A stretch of DNA of 64,000 bases from contig NZ_QNRE01000004.1 in the NCBI RefSeq assembly GCF_003315035.1, positions 186,001-250,000 of the forward strand. The letters are read 5' to 3'. A program made the position numbers and the translations under genes. Each line of letters starts with the position of its first letter. The first letter of the stretch is position 1. This DNA comes from Nocardia puris. GTDB taxonomy: Bacteria > Actinomycetota > Actinomycetes > Mycobacteriales > Mycobacteriaceae. The notes beneath the pieces are model-generated. The model ran no database searches. It worked only from the letters and a program-made list of their open reading frames with translations, and had not been told where the DNA came from. This document shows, piece by piece, positions 54,265 through 63,317 of the stretch.

Positions 54265-57200
54265 GTGACAGCCACCGATGACCGCGGGCACACGGACTAC
54301 CCGCCCGAAGCGCCCGGTGAGGATTTCGGCCGTCAGCCCCCGCACGACATGGCGGCCGAGCAGTCCGTGCTCGGCGGCATGCTGCTCAGCAAGGACGCCA
54401 TCGCCGACGTGGTGGAGGTGCTGCGCCCCGGCGATTTCTACCGTCCCGCGCACCAGGCCATCTACGACACCGTCCTGGACCTGTACGGGCGCGGCGAGCC
54501 CGCCGACCCCGTCACCGTCGCCGCGGGCCTCGAGCGCCGCGGCGAACTCAAGCGCATCGGCGGCGCCCCCTACCTGGTCACCCTCACCCAGACCGTCCCC
54601 ACCGCCGCCAACGCCGGCTACTACGCCGAGATCGTGGCCGAGAAGGCCATCCTGCGCCGCCTCGTGGAGGCGGGCACCCGCATCGTCCAGTACGGCTACG
54701 CGGGCGCCGACGGACAGGACATCGCCGAGGTCGTAGACCGCGCCCAGGCCGAGGTCTACGAGGTCACCGAACGCCGCACCACCGAGGACTTCCTCCCCCT
54801 CGAAGAACTCCTCCAGCCCACCATGGACGAGATCGACTCCATCGCCTCCCGCGGCGGCATCTCCCTCGGCGTCCCCACCGGCTTCACCGAACTCGACGAA
54901 ATCACCAACGGCCTCCACCCGGGCCAGATGATCATCGTCGCCGCGCGACCCGGTGTGGGTAAGGCCCTCGCCCTCGACACCCCGCTCCCCACCCCGACGG
55001 GCTGGACCACCATGGGCGAGGTCCGCGTCGGCGACGAACTCCTCGACGCCTCCGGCCACCCCACCCGAGTCCTCGCCGCCACCGAAACCCTCATCGACCG
55101 CCCCTGCTACGAAGTCGAGTTCTCCGACGGGACGGTGATCGTCGCGGACGAGGAGCATCAGTGGTTGACGACGTCCGTGCTCGATCGCACGCGCGCGGTG
55201 CGCACCACCGGCGACATCGTCCACACCCTGCGCACACCGGGTGACGATCTGAACCACGTGGTCCCGGCCACCGCCAAGTCCGCGACTCGGCACATCGTCG
55301 ACGTGCGGAAGGTCGAGTCCGTGCCAGTGCGGTGTGTCGAGGTGGACAACGCCGATCACCTGTATCTGGCCGGGCGGTCGATGGTGCCCACGCACAACTC
55401 CACCCTCGGGATGGATTTCATGCGGAGTTGCTCGATCAAGCACGGGTTGGCGAGTGTCATCTTCTCGCTGGAGATGAGCCGGACCGAGATCGTGATGCGG
55501 TTGCTCTCGGCGGAGGCGAAGATCAAGCTCGGGGATATGCGGTCCGGGCGGATGAGCGATGACGACTGGACCAAACTGGCGCGGCGGATGAGTGAGATCA
55601 GCGAAGCGCCGCTGTTCGTGGACGATTCGCCCAACCTCACCATGATGGAGATCCGCGCCAAGGCCCGCCGCCTCAAACAGCGCCACGACCTCAAACTCGT
55701 CGTCGTCGACTACCTCCAGCTGATGACCTCCGGCAAAAAGGTCGAATCGCGCCAGCAGGAAGTCTCCGACTTCTCCCGAAACCTCAAACTCCTCGCCAAG
55801 GAACTAGAGGTCCCCGTGGTCGCCATCAGCCAGCTCAACCGCGGCCCCGAACAACGCACCGACAAACGCCCCATGGTCTCCGACCTCCGCGAGTCGGGCT
55901 GCCTGCCCGCCTCCACGCGAATCCTGCGCGCGGACAACGGCGCTGAGATCACCCTCGGCGAACTGCTGGCCAGTGGCGAACAGCCGCTCGTGTGGTCGCT
56001 CGACGATCGCATGCGCATGGTGGCTCGGCCGATGGTGAAGGTGTTCCCCAGCGGCCGCAAAGAAGTGTTCCGGCTGCGGCTGGCCTCCGGGCGCGAGGTG
56101 GAGGCGACAGGCAACCACCCCTTCCTCACCGTCGACGGCTGGATTCCGCTGGAGAAGCTCACGGTCGGCGACCGTCTCGCGACCCCGCGCCACGTTCCGG
56201 AACCGGTGCACACCGAGCGCATGGCGGACGAGGAGATCGTCCTGCTCGCCCACATGATCGGCGACGGCTCGTGCGTGAAACGCCAGCCGATCCGCTACGC
56301 GAGCATCGACGAGGAGAACTTGGCGGCGGTCTCGACGGCCGCACGGCACTTCGGCGTCACCGCCATCCGCGACGAGTACGCGGCCGCGCGCGTCACGACC
56401 CTGCGCCTGCCCGCCCCCTATCGACTGACCCACGGCAAGCGCAACCCGATTGCCGCCTGGCTCGACGACTTGGGACTCTTCGGCCTGCGCAGCTACGAGA
56501 AGTTCATTCCCCAACGCGTTTTCGCGCTGCCCAACGATCAGGTCGCGTTGTTCATCCGTCACCTGTGGGCGACCGACGGGTCGGTGCGCTGGGACGCGAA
56601 GGGCAACCAAGCCCGCATCTACTACGCATCGACCAGCCGGCGCCTCACCGACGACTTGGCCCAGCTCCTGCTCCGGCTCGGCGTACACGCCCGTATCAGC
56701 CGCGTCCGCAAATCCGGCTACCGCGACTGCTGGCACCTGACGGTGGACGGCGCGGAGAACCAGTCCGTCTTCCTCCGCGACATCGGCGTCCACGGCGCTC
56801 GCGGCAAGTCCGCCGAACACGCACTGGCGCACCTGGATCCGATCGCACGCAACACGAATGTCGACACCGTGCCGAAGGAGGTCTGGACCAAGGTCCGCGA
56901 CCTGCTCACCGCCAAGCGCATGACCCACCGTGAGTTCTCCGCCGCCATGGGCTCCCGCTTCTGCGGCTCCACCATGTGGAAGCACTCACCCAGCCGCTCC
57001 CGCCTGGCCCGAGTCGCCACCGTCCTCGACGACGCCGACATCGAAATGCTCGCCACCAACGACGTTTTCTGGGACAAGATCGTCGAGATAACTCCTGTCG
57101 GCGAACAGGATGTCTTCGACGGTACCGTGCCGGGAACGAATAACTTTGTAGCGCAAGGAATTTCGCTTCATAATTCCCTGGAACAAGATGCGGATATGGT

Positions 57201-57357
57201 CATCCTGCTCCACCGCCCCGACGCCTTCGAACGCGACGACCCGCGCGGTGGTGAAGCCGACCTCATTCTCGGTAAACACCGAAATGGTCCGACGGCGACG
57301 ATCACCGTGGCGCACCAACTGCATTTGAGCCGGTTTGTGGACATGGCGCGGGGCTGA
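54265..57357 (+). CDS. dnaB: Replicative DNA helicase DnaB with two inteins
   Basis: The 1030-residue precursor yields a 460-residue replicative helicase after removal of two inteins. The N-terminal domain is PPHDMAAEQSVLGGMLLSKD and following. The RecA-like domain has Walker A ARPGVGK/STLG, split after K233 by intein 1. IFSLEMSRTEIVMRLLSAEA, LVVVDYLQLM (Walker B) and AISQLNRGPEQR follow. DLRESG/SLEQDADMV is split by intein 2. Without splicing the helicase cannot bind ATP, so splicing is essential. GTG 54265 is the start. The position after rplI matches Rv0058, which also carries an intein at the second site. Confidence 0.96.
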   Translation: MTATDDRGHTDYPPEAPGEDFGRQPPHDMAAEQSVLGGMLLSKDAIADVVEVLRPGDFYRPAHQAIYDTVLDLYGRGEPADPVTVAAGLERRGELKRIGGAPYLVTLTQTVPTAANAGYYAEIVAEKAILRRLVEAGTRIVQYGYAGADGQDIAEVVDRAQAEVYEVTERRTTEDFLPLEELLQPTMDEIDSIASRGGISLGVPTGFTELDEITNGLHPGQMIIVAARPGVGKALALDTPLPTPTGWTTMGEVRVGDELLDASGHPTRVLAATETLIDRPCYEVEFSDGTVIVADEEHQWLTTSVLDRTRAVRTTGDIVHTLRTPGDDLNHVVPATAKSATRHIVDVRKVESVPVRCVEVDNADHLYLAGRSMVPTHNSTLGMDFMRSCSIKHGLASVIFSLEMSRTEIVMRLLSAEAKIKLGDMRSGRMSDDDWTKLARRMSEISEAPLFVDDSPNLTMMEIRAKARRLKQRHDLKLVVVDYLQLMTSGKKVESRQQEVSDFSRNLKLLAKELEVPVVAISQLNRGPEQRTDKRPMVSDLRESGCLPASTRILRADNGAEITLGELLASGEQPLVWSLDDRMRMVARPMVKVFPSGRKEVFRLRLASGREVEATGNHPFLTVDGWIPLEKLTVGDRLATPRHVPEPVHTERMADEEIVLLAHMIGDGSCVKRQPIRYASIDEENLAAVSTAARHFGVTAIRDEYAAARVTTLRLPAPYRLTHGKRNPIAAWLDDLGLFGLRSYEKFIPQRVFALPNDQVALFIRHLWATDGSVRWDAKGNQARIYYASTSRRLTDDLAQLLLRLGVHARISRVRKSGYRDCWHLTVDGAENQSVFLRDIGVHGARGKSAEHALAHLDPIARNTNVDTVPKEVWTKVRDLLTAKRMTHREFSAAMGSRFCGSTMWKHSPSRSRLARVATVLDDADIEMLATNDVFWDKIVEITPVGEQDVFDGTVPGTNNFVAQGISLHNSLEQDADMVILLHRPDAFERDDPRGGEADLILGKHRNGPTATITVAHQLHLSRFVDMARG
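54964..55398 (+). other. Mini-intein in the DnaB Walker A motif (class 3 features)
   Basis: This 145-residue intein (DnaB residues 234-378) starts with Ala (ALALDTPLPTPTGWTTMGEV) rather than Cys or Ser and ends VPTHN, with Ser379 following. It has no endonuclease domain. The Trp of EEHQWLTT (block B), the Cys of VPVRCVEV (block F) and the Thr of VPTHN (block G) form the WCT set that marks class 3 inteins. In these the block F cysteine starts splicing through a branched intermediate. Insertion at GVGK/S is the known DnaB-b site. Confidence 0.88.
55900..57174 (+). other. Large LAGLIDADG intein at the DnaB RESG/S site
   Basis: This 425-residue intein (DnaB residues 546-970) begins CLPASTRILRADNG, has block B TGNHPFLTVDG and ends QGISLHN before Ser. 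The two LAGLIDADG-type motifs of a homing endonuclease are LLAHMIGDGSCV and LWATDGSVRW; both acidic residues are present, so it may still cut DNA. It sits at the same site as the M. tuberculosis DnaB intein. Its last 60 bases use AT-rich codons (AAT, TTT, GTA, ATT) unlike the rest of the gene, which hints at separate ancestry. Confidence 0.92.
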
Positions 57358-57714
57358 GACATGACCTGCCCGCGGGTGTGGCATACAAGTCCGGTAGCAG
57401 CAGATCGCGAATAGGCTGGCTTCGTTGTGGGCGGCGGAGGCGACACCATGGACCTTCGTCGCGTCGTGCGATCGGGGTGCGGCTGTTCGTAAGGATCTGC
57501 GCCCTGGGCCAGCACAAGTGCCGGTCCAGCGCGGGATCGGCTCGCGTTGGACACGTCTGGCGATGCTGATAGGCCCCCTCATCCGGCCGGTGCCCATCAA
57601 TCTTGGCATCGGTAGGCCGGGGACCGTCAATGGGATACGGATCTTCGTCGGAGACGGGTTTGCGCGCAGTCAGAGAGCCATCTATACCCGGCAGGGTTAT
57701 AGATCTGGAATGAA
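57358..57714. other. Intergenic region after dnaB
   Basis: This gap of 357 bases has short open frames on both strands, but none shows conserved protein character. The last 35 bases contain palindromes listed as candidate operators of the XRE gene. No convincing dnaB terminator was seen. Confidence 0.5.
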
Positions 57715-57731
57715 ATGCCATCTATAGATGG
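57680..57731. promoter_or_regulatory. Repeated ATCTATA palindromes at the XRE gene start
   Basis: ATCTATA (57680-57686) and TATAGAT (57698-57704) form an inverted repeat with an 11-base spacer. CCATCTATAGATGG (57718-57731) is a perfect 14-base palindrome with the same core. They cover the promoter and the first codons of the XRE gene, fitting autoregulation by a dimeric HTH protein. Confidence 0.6.
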
Positions 57732-58038
57732 TCGACGCGGGGGTTGCCCCTCGGAAGCCTCGTTCAGGTGTCCGAATCCGCCGTCGAGAGAGCTCGCGGT
57801 TGTTTTGGGACAGCGGTTGGCCGCGCTTCGTCAGGCCAAGGGACTCAGCCAAGAGGAAGTCGCGCACGCCGCCGGGATCAGTCGCCAGCATTATCAGTTA
57901 CTGGAGAATGGTTGGGGTGTGCGCAGTACGAAAGCGCCGGCGAATCCGAGATTGTCGACGTTGATCGTTTTGAGCCGGGTGCTCGGCACTACCGTACCTG
58001 ATCTTGTGGACGAGATGTTCGGGCGGAACGCGAGCTGA
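57715..58038 (+). CDS. XRE-family helix-turn-helix regulator
   Basis: This 107-residue protein has an HTH_3 domain: LGQRLAALRQAKGLSQEEVAHAAGISRQHYQLLENGWG in outline, then LSTLIVLSRVLGTTVPDLVDEMF. The 30 residues before it show no family similarity, and the palindrome at 57718-57731 lies inside the first codons. The true start could therefore be a later TTG, near 57808 or 57820. ATG 57715 is kept because it is the only ATG. It stands alone, converging with the helicase-like gene. Confidence 0.78.
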   Translation: MPSIDGRRGGCPSEASFRCPNPPSRELAVVLGQRLAALRQAKGLSQEEVAHAAGISRQHYQLLENGWGVRSTKAPANPRLSTLIVLSRVLGTTVPDLVDEMFGRNAS

Positions 58039-58185
58039 TTCCGGGCATATAACCTCCGCTGCGATGCCCCACGGTGATTCCGACCGGGTCCTCGCGCATG
58101 TCGACCGGAGTCATCGGCGGTCCGATGGCTTCGGGCATCGACGACGAGAGCGACGTGCGCACCACCAGAGCCCGCACCTGCACGG

Positions 58186-60336
58186 TCAAGAACAACCGAG
58201 CCCTGACAGGCACTGGGGCAACGGGTTTCGGTGGAGGACCCCGAGGCGTTGCGTCGCGCGGGTCAGCGCGACATAGAGATCGGACCACCCGCGCGGGGAG
58301 TCCAACAGATGGTCGGGATCGATGAGCAGAACGGAATCGTATTCGAGGCCTTTCGTTTCAGAAGCAGGAGTGGCGCCCGGAATATCGGGCGGCCCGATGA
58401 TTATGCTCGTCCCTTCACGAGCGCCTTCGGCTACGATGAATTCTTCTATAGCGGAGGTAATTTCGTCCTCCGTGACGAAGCGGGCCCACGGTTGTACGCC
58501 GCTGGCACGCACGGAATCGGGTGGCACGATATCCGGCGCGAATTCGGCGAGCACCGCCGCGGCAACGGCCATGATCTCGGCGGGCGTGCGGTAATTGACG
58601 GCGAGGGAACGATAGAGCCAGCGGCCGGGAACATAGCGGTCCAGCATGTCGCCCCACGCAATGGCGCCGGCGGCGGAACGGCGCTGGGCGAGATCACCGA
58701 CCACGGTGAACGAATGGCTGGGGCAGCGGCGCATCAGCACGCGCCAGTCCATAGCGGAGAGCTCCTGCGCCTCGTCGACCACCACGTGCCGGTAGGTCCA
58801 ATCCCGGTCGGCGGCAGCGCGTTCCGCGACGTCGCGGCTGTCGCGTTCGAGGAAGCGCTCCGCCAGATCGTCGCCGAAGAGCATGTCCTGGGCGAAGAGA
58901 TGGTCCTCGTCGTCCATCATGTCCTCGCGGTTGACCATGAGATCCAGCACGCCCGCGGCGTATTCGGCTTCGGCCTTGCGGGTCCGCTCGGCCTCGTCCT
59001 CGGTGGGACCGGTGGGGCCGAGCAGATCGACCAGCTCGTCCAGCAGCGGCACATCGGACGCCGTCCAGGCCGAACCCTCCGCACGCCACAGCGCCTCGTC
59101 GGCACCGGCCGCGCGCAACCGTTCCCGTGAGGAAAACAGCTCGGACAGCAGGGTTTCCGGCGTCGACACCGGCCAGAGCCGGTCGAGCGCGGCGGTGAAC
59201 TCGTCGTGCTCGGCGACTTCGGCGACCAGATCCTCGCGCAGTTGCTCCCAGGCCTCCTTGTCGTCCCTGGTGAGCCACCCGCGGCCGATCCGTCCGATCG
59301 CCCGTTCGGTGAGCACGTAGGTGATGATCTCGGTGAATACCGCCCGCGCCTCGTTGTGCGGCCTGCCACCGGCGCGCGCCTCCTCCCTGGCCCATTCCGC
59401 GGTGGCGGCGTCGATCCGCACCGTGACGTCCTTCAGGTCGATGATCACCGGCTGGTCGGGCAGGCGCTGGAGGTCGGCCACCGCCGCCGCCAGCACGTCC
59501 AGGATTCGCAGGGAACCCTTGAGACGCGCGACTTCCGGGGCGTCCTCGGCGGTGACGCGCAGTCCGGGCACCAGCTCGCCGGTGGTTGTGAACACGACGT
59601 TCGTCTCGCCCAGCGAGGGCAGTACACGCGAAATATGTTTCAGGAAAGCGGGATTGGGTCCCACCACGAGAACGCCGTTGCGTTCCAAGCGTTCCCGCTG
59701 CGTGTAGAGCAGGTAGGCGACGCGGTGCAGCGCCACAACGGTTTTGCCGGTTCCGGGACCACCCTCGATCACCACGACGCCGGCGTGGTCCAGCCGGATG
59801 ATCTCGTCCTGCTCGGCCTGGATGGTGGCGACGATATCGCGCATCTCCTCGCCGCGCGGTGCGTTCACCGCGGCGAGCAGGGCCGCGTCACCGTGCTCGT
59901 CGTCACCGGGGCGCCCCAGCACCTCGTCGGTGAAGTCGACCAATCTGCGCCCGCGCGTGTGGAATTGGCGCCGCCTGCGCATGTTCTCCGGATGCGCGGC
60001 GGTCGCTGTGTAGAACGGCCGCGCGGCCGGGGCGCGCCAATCGAGCAGCAGCGGTTCGAATTCGTTGTCCTCGTCGAAGATTCCGATCCGCCCGATGTAG
60101 GAACGTTCGCCCGACAGTGCGTCCAGCCTGCCGAAGCACAACCCGTTGTCGGCGATGTCCAGCCGCCGCACCTCCCGCGCCGAAGCCCGCACTTCGACGT
60201 CGCGATCCACCAGCGTGCCGCCGTCACCGCGCAACGCCGCGCGATACCTGTCCTTCGCCCGCGCGCGTTCCGCGTCGAGCCTGCCGTACAGCCCAGCCAA
60301 ATAGTCTTGTTCGGAACGTAATTCGTCGCTCGTCAT
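58186..60336 (-). CDS. helR: HelD-family RNA polymerase recycling ATPase, HelR type
   Basis: This 716-residue UvrD/Rep-like ATPase has the HelD N-terminal coiled coil (SEQDYLAGLYGRLDAERARA), the insertion LLLDWRAPAARPFYTATAAHP, Walker A GGPGTGKT (192-199), Walker B HVVVDEAQELSAMDWR, and YVALTRATQRLGVLH. HelD proteins remove stalled RNA polymerase from DNA; the HelR branch also displaces rifamycins and gives rifampicin tolerance. ATG 60336 is used because homology begins there. It lies 20 bases after a truncated glycosyltransferase gene that follows an RAE palindrome. That context supports HelR rather than general HelD. Confidence 0.88.
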   Translation of the reverse strand: MTSDELRSEQDYLAGLYGRLDAERARAKDRYRAALRGDGGTLVDRDVEVRASAREVRRLDIADNGLCFGRLDALSGERSYIGRIGIFDEDNEFEPLLLDWRAPAARPFYTATAAHPENMRRRRQFHTRGRRLVDFTDEVLGRPGDDEHGDAALLAAVNAPRGEEMRDIVATIQAEQDEIIRLDHAGVVVIEGGPGTGKTVVALHRVAYLLYTQRERLERNGVLVVGPNPAFLKHISRVLPSLGETNVVFTTTGELVPGLRVTAEDAPEVARLKGSLRILDVLAAAVADLQRLPDQPVIIDLKDVTVRIDAATAEWAREEARAGGRPHNEARAVFTEIITYVLTERAIGRIGRGWLTRDDKEAWEQLREDLVAEVAEHDEFTAALDRLWPVSTPETLLSELFSSRERLRAAGADEALWRAEGSAWTASDVPLLDELVDLLGPTGPTEDEAERTRKAEAEYAAGVLDLMVNREDMMDDEDHLFAQDMLFGDDLAERFLERDSRDVAERAAADRDWTYRHVVVDEAQELSAMDWRVLMRRCPSHSFTVVGDLAQRRSAAGAIAWGDMLDRYVPGRWLYRSLAVNYRTPAEIMAVAAAVLAEFAPDIVPPDSVRASGVQPWARFVTEDEITSAIEEFIVAEGAREGTSIIIGPPDIPGATPASETKGLEYDSVLLIDPDHLLDSPRGWSDLYVALTRATQRLGVLHRNPLPQCLSGLGCS

Positions 60337-60356
60337 GAGTCCTATCCGATCGCGGT

Positions 60357-61007
60357 TCACGCGTTCACCAAGTCATTCCGCCGGATCGCGTCGACCAGCA
60401 GGTCGGCCGCCACGGCCGCCCCGCCGGCACGCATCGATCCCGCGACAGCACGAGCTCGGGCTTCCGAGGCCAGAGCGATTTCCACGGCGGCCGAAAGTGA
60501 CTCGACCGTTGGCTCCGAACCCTCATGTTCCGCACCGATGCCCAAGTCCACCACCCGGCCCGCCCAGTACGGCTGGTCCACGACTTGCGGCACGAGCACC
60601 TGCGGAGCGCCCGCGCGGGCGGCGGCGGTGGTGGTCCCCGCCCCACCGTGATGGACGACGGCGGCGACCCGCTCGAACAGTGCCTGCTGGTTGACCTCGC
60701 CCACCACGAAGCAGTCGTCGCGGTCATCGATCGACTCCAGACCGGCCCACCCGCGCGAGAGGATCACCCGGCGGCCCAGCCCGCGGATCGCCTCGACGGC
60801 GACCCGGGCGGTGTCCGTCGCGGCGAGCATGGGGATGCTGCCGAAGCTCACGAACACCGGCGGCACCTCGACCCGAGTCAGCAGATCGGCGAAGTCCGGC
60901 GGCGCGCACACTGCTACCCGCACACCGCGCTCCCGCAACCGCACCGCGAGCGCGGCCATCGGTTCCACGTCCCCGCGCGACCCGTAGGTCGACAACACAA
61001 CACGCAC
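60357..61007 (-). pseudogene. Rifamycin-glycosyltransferase-like gene with large internal deletion
   Basis: The 216-residue product joins the extreme N-terminus of a GT1-type glycosyltransferase (VRVVLSTYGSRGDVEPMAAL, to about residue 47) to its C-terminal half (PPVFVSFGSIPMLAA; donor-binding VHHGGAGTTTAAARAGAPQV). The family is normally about 400-430 residues, so around 190 residues of the acceptor domain are missing while the frame is kept. The RAE 62 bases upstream and the helR gene downstream identify it as a probable former Rgt-type rifamycin glycosyltransferase. GTG 61007 has GGGAG 8 bases upstream; GTG 61016 is an alternative. Activity is very unlikely. Confidence 0.78.
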
Positions 61008-61068
61008 GATCGCCACTCCCTATTTCCGCAGTTCAGGAACTCAGGACGACGATTGTGCGGCATCACCC

Positions 61069-61087
61069 GGGCCTTGCCGCAAGCCCC
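61069..61087. promoter_or_regulatory. Rifamycin-associated element (RAE)
   Basis: Read on the minus strand the 19 bases are GGGGCTTGCGGCAAGGCCC, the imperfect inverted repeat known as the RAE, found upstream of rifamycin-inactivating and helR genes in actinobacteria and needed for their induction by rifampicin. It lies 62 bases before the glycosyltransferase start. Confidence 0.88.
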
Positions 61088-61319
61088 GGGGTGCGCTATA
61101 TGTTGAAGGTGGAAGGGAGTGCAGACCCTCTCCGATTCACCCGTTCGGGACGTGAATTCACTCGGTGCGCGATGGCACGATTCTGCTGCTCGGACCGAAA
61201 ACCACTGGGCCGGAATGCATTTCGGCTACCGGGGCCGACGTCCACCGTGCGTACAGATCGGTACGCTGATTTCCCGGTACCCTCGGCACGTCGGAGGCGC
61301 GGACCGGGAAGGACCTCGG

Positions 61320-61844
61320 GTGGGGAACAAGACCACGCTGATCGGTTTCATGACGCTGCCGTGGAGGGCGGCCGTCGTGATCGGGGCGGCGGTGTTCGTG
61401 ACGTCGATGCTCAGGGCCGGCTTGGCGCTGATGGATCGAATGGACCCGTCGAGCATGCTGGCCCCATTGTTGATCCCGGCGAGCCTGATGTTGGGCATAC
61501 TCCTGTGGCCACTGGTGCTCGAACTCGCGTGGATCGCCCGGCGAGAATTCCTGCGTCGTGCCGGCACGGCGGTCGACGGGTCGGTGGTGAGCAGGAGCAT
61601 TCGTCGCTTGCGGCGCGCCACCGGATACCGGTACGAGGTGAAATTCGAAGTGGCACTGCGTCATCCACGGACCGATGCGGATCAGCGACTGGCGAAGACG
61701 TTCGTTTTCCCGCGATTCTTCGAGAAGCGAGCGCAGTCGTTGCACGACCGGTTTCCGGAGGGCGCCCGGGTGCCGCTGCTGGTACGCGCGAATTACGGGG
61801 CGTTCGATGTTTACGAACGCCCCGTGTGGGTCGACATCTGGTGA
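61320..61844 (+). CDS. Membrane protein, unknown function
   Basis: This 174-residue protein has two hydrophobic helices (AAVVIGAAVFVTSMLRAGLA and APLLIPASLMLGILLWPLVL), then a cytoplasmic domain of about 90 residues rich in beta-strand (RYEVKFEVALRHP, GARVPLLVRANYGAFDVYER, VWVDIW). No family was recognised. GTG 61320 follows GGGAAGGA and is preferred to the upstream open frame, which lies in the helR-locus control region. Confidence 0.65.
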   Translation: MGNKTTLIGFMTLPWRAAVVIGAAVFVTSMLRAGLALMDRMDPSSMLAPLLIPASLMLGILLWPLVLELAWIARREFLRRAGTAVDGSVVSRSIRRLRRATGYRYEVKFEVALRHPRTDADQRLAKTFVFPRFFEKRAQSLHDRFPEGARVPLLVRANYGAFDVYERPVWVDIW

Positions 61845-61860
61845 GCCGACCCACCGCCCC

Positions 61861-63225
61861 TCAGCGAGCGTCGAGGATTTCGGTGGCGGCGCGGCGGCCG
61901 GAGCGGATCGCGCCGTCCATGTAGCCGCTCCATTCCTGGGCGGTTTCCGCGCCGGCCCAGTGGATGCGGCCGGCGGGGGTGGACAGCGCCTTTCCGTATT
62001 GGGTCCACACGCCGGCGCCGAGGCGGCCGCCGTAGCAGCCGCGCGTGAATTCTTCTGCCATCCAATCCTGTTCGAGGATGTCGAAGGGTTCGGCGGCCCG
62101 GGGACCGAAGTATTTGACCAGGGTGGTGACGATGAGTTCGCGGCGCTGATCGGCGGACAATTCGGCGGCGGCCCTGGCGTGCGCGCCTTCGAGGAATCCG
62201 ACGAGCACGCCGCAGGAACCATCGGGCGGGGAATTGTCGAGCACGAGGTTGAACGCGTCGTCCACGCTGAGCACGAAACCGTTCAGCCCGTCCTCGCGCC
62301 AGAACGGCGTGGGATAGCCGACCTGTACCTTGATCACCGACCCGGCGGGAATCTGCTGGGTGAGACCGTCGCGGGAGGCGGGCAGCGGCGGCAGGTAGCG
62401 GATGCGTCCGGCGAGCGTGGCCGGGATCGCGACCACCACCCGGTCGGCGGTGACCGACCCCGCGGCGCCGGCGGCGGCGTCCTCGTAGAGCACGGTGACG
62501 CCGTCGGCGTCCTGCTTGATCGTGCGCACCACCTCGCCGAGGCGCACCCGGTCGCCCAGATCCTCGGCCAGCCGCTCCGAGATCCGGTGCGCGCCGCCCA
62601 CCACCCGGCGCTCCTGCGCGCCGCCGGTGGTGGACAGCAGCGTCGCGAAGTTGGTGCCCGAACGCACGTAGCCGAGGAAGTGCAGCAGCGAGAGCTCCGG
62701 GCTCTCCGCGGAGAACAGGGCGGGGACCAGATGCCGGAAGAACCGCAGCGCCACGGTGTCGGAGGTGTTGGCGGCCAACCAGGCGTCGAGGGTCTGCCGG
62801 TCGAGTTCGGCCGCGTTCTCGGCCTGCCAGGGCGCCGAGGGCGGGATCGTGGCGGCGAGGGTTTCGATCTTCTCCCACAGCGCGCCCACCTCGGCGAGCG
62901 TTTCGGGCGGCAGGCCGAACGTCACGTCGGAGTAGCGGATCGCGCGCCCGTCGAGGAACGTGATCGAGTCGCCCGTGTCGTAGGTGGGGAAGGTCTCCAG
63001 GCCGAGTTCCTCGATCAACGCGAGCACCACGTCCTGGGTCGGGCCCACCCATTGGCCGCCCAGTTCGACGGGCACGCCGTTGCTCAGGAACCCGCCGTGG
63101 TTGCGGCCCGCCACCCGGTCGCGCGCCTCCAACACCCGCACCGATTTCCCGGCCGCGACCAGCTCACGGGCGGCGGACAACCCGGCGAGCCCGGCTCCGA
63201 CGACAACCACATCCACGTCCGCCAC
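61861..63225 (-). CDS. Flavin monoamine oxidase family protein
   Basis: This 454-residue FAD enzyme has the dinucleotide motif VVVVGAGLAGLSAARELVAAG followed by VLEARDRVAGR. GGQWVGPTQ is present, and the C-terminal FAD motif is RIHWAGAETAQEWSGYMDGAI, as in bacterial amine oxidases (putrescine/tyramine oxidase-like). It oxidises an amine to an aldehyde with peroxide release; the substrate is not deducible. GTG 63225 follows GGAGG. It is 92 bases downstream of a TetR gene on the same strand, which is its likely regulator. Confidence 0.9.
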   Translation of the reverse strand: MADVDVVVVGAGLAGLSAARELVAAGKSVRVLEARDRVAGRNHGGFLSNGVPVELGGQWVGPTQDVVLALIEELGLETFPTYDTGDSITFLDGRAIRYSDVTFGLPPETLAEVGALWEKIETLAATIPPSAPWQAENAAELDRQTLDAWLAANTSDTVALRFFRHLVPALFSAESPELSLLHFLGYVRSGTNFATLLSTTGGAQERRVVGGAHRISERLAEDLGDRVRLGEVVRTIKQDADGVTVLYEDAAAGAAGSVTADRVVVAIPATLAGRIRYLPPLPASRDGLTQQIPAGSVIKVQVGYPTPFWREDGLNGFVLSVDDAFNLVLDNSPPDGSCGVLVGFLEGAHARAAAELSADQRRELIVTTLVKYFGPRAAEPFDILEQDWMAEEFTRGCYGGRLGAGVWTQYGKALSTPAGRIHWAGAETAQEWSGYMDGAIRSGRRAATEILDAR

Positions 63226-63317
63226 GGCGGTACCTCCGAACCAATTCGGTCGTATGACTGAATTCAGAGTAAGCCACGCCACACCGTCGCCACAAGGGCA
63301 GGCGGAGAACAACCGGG

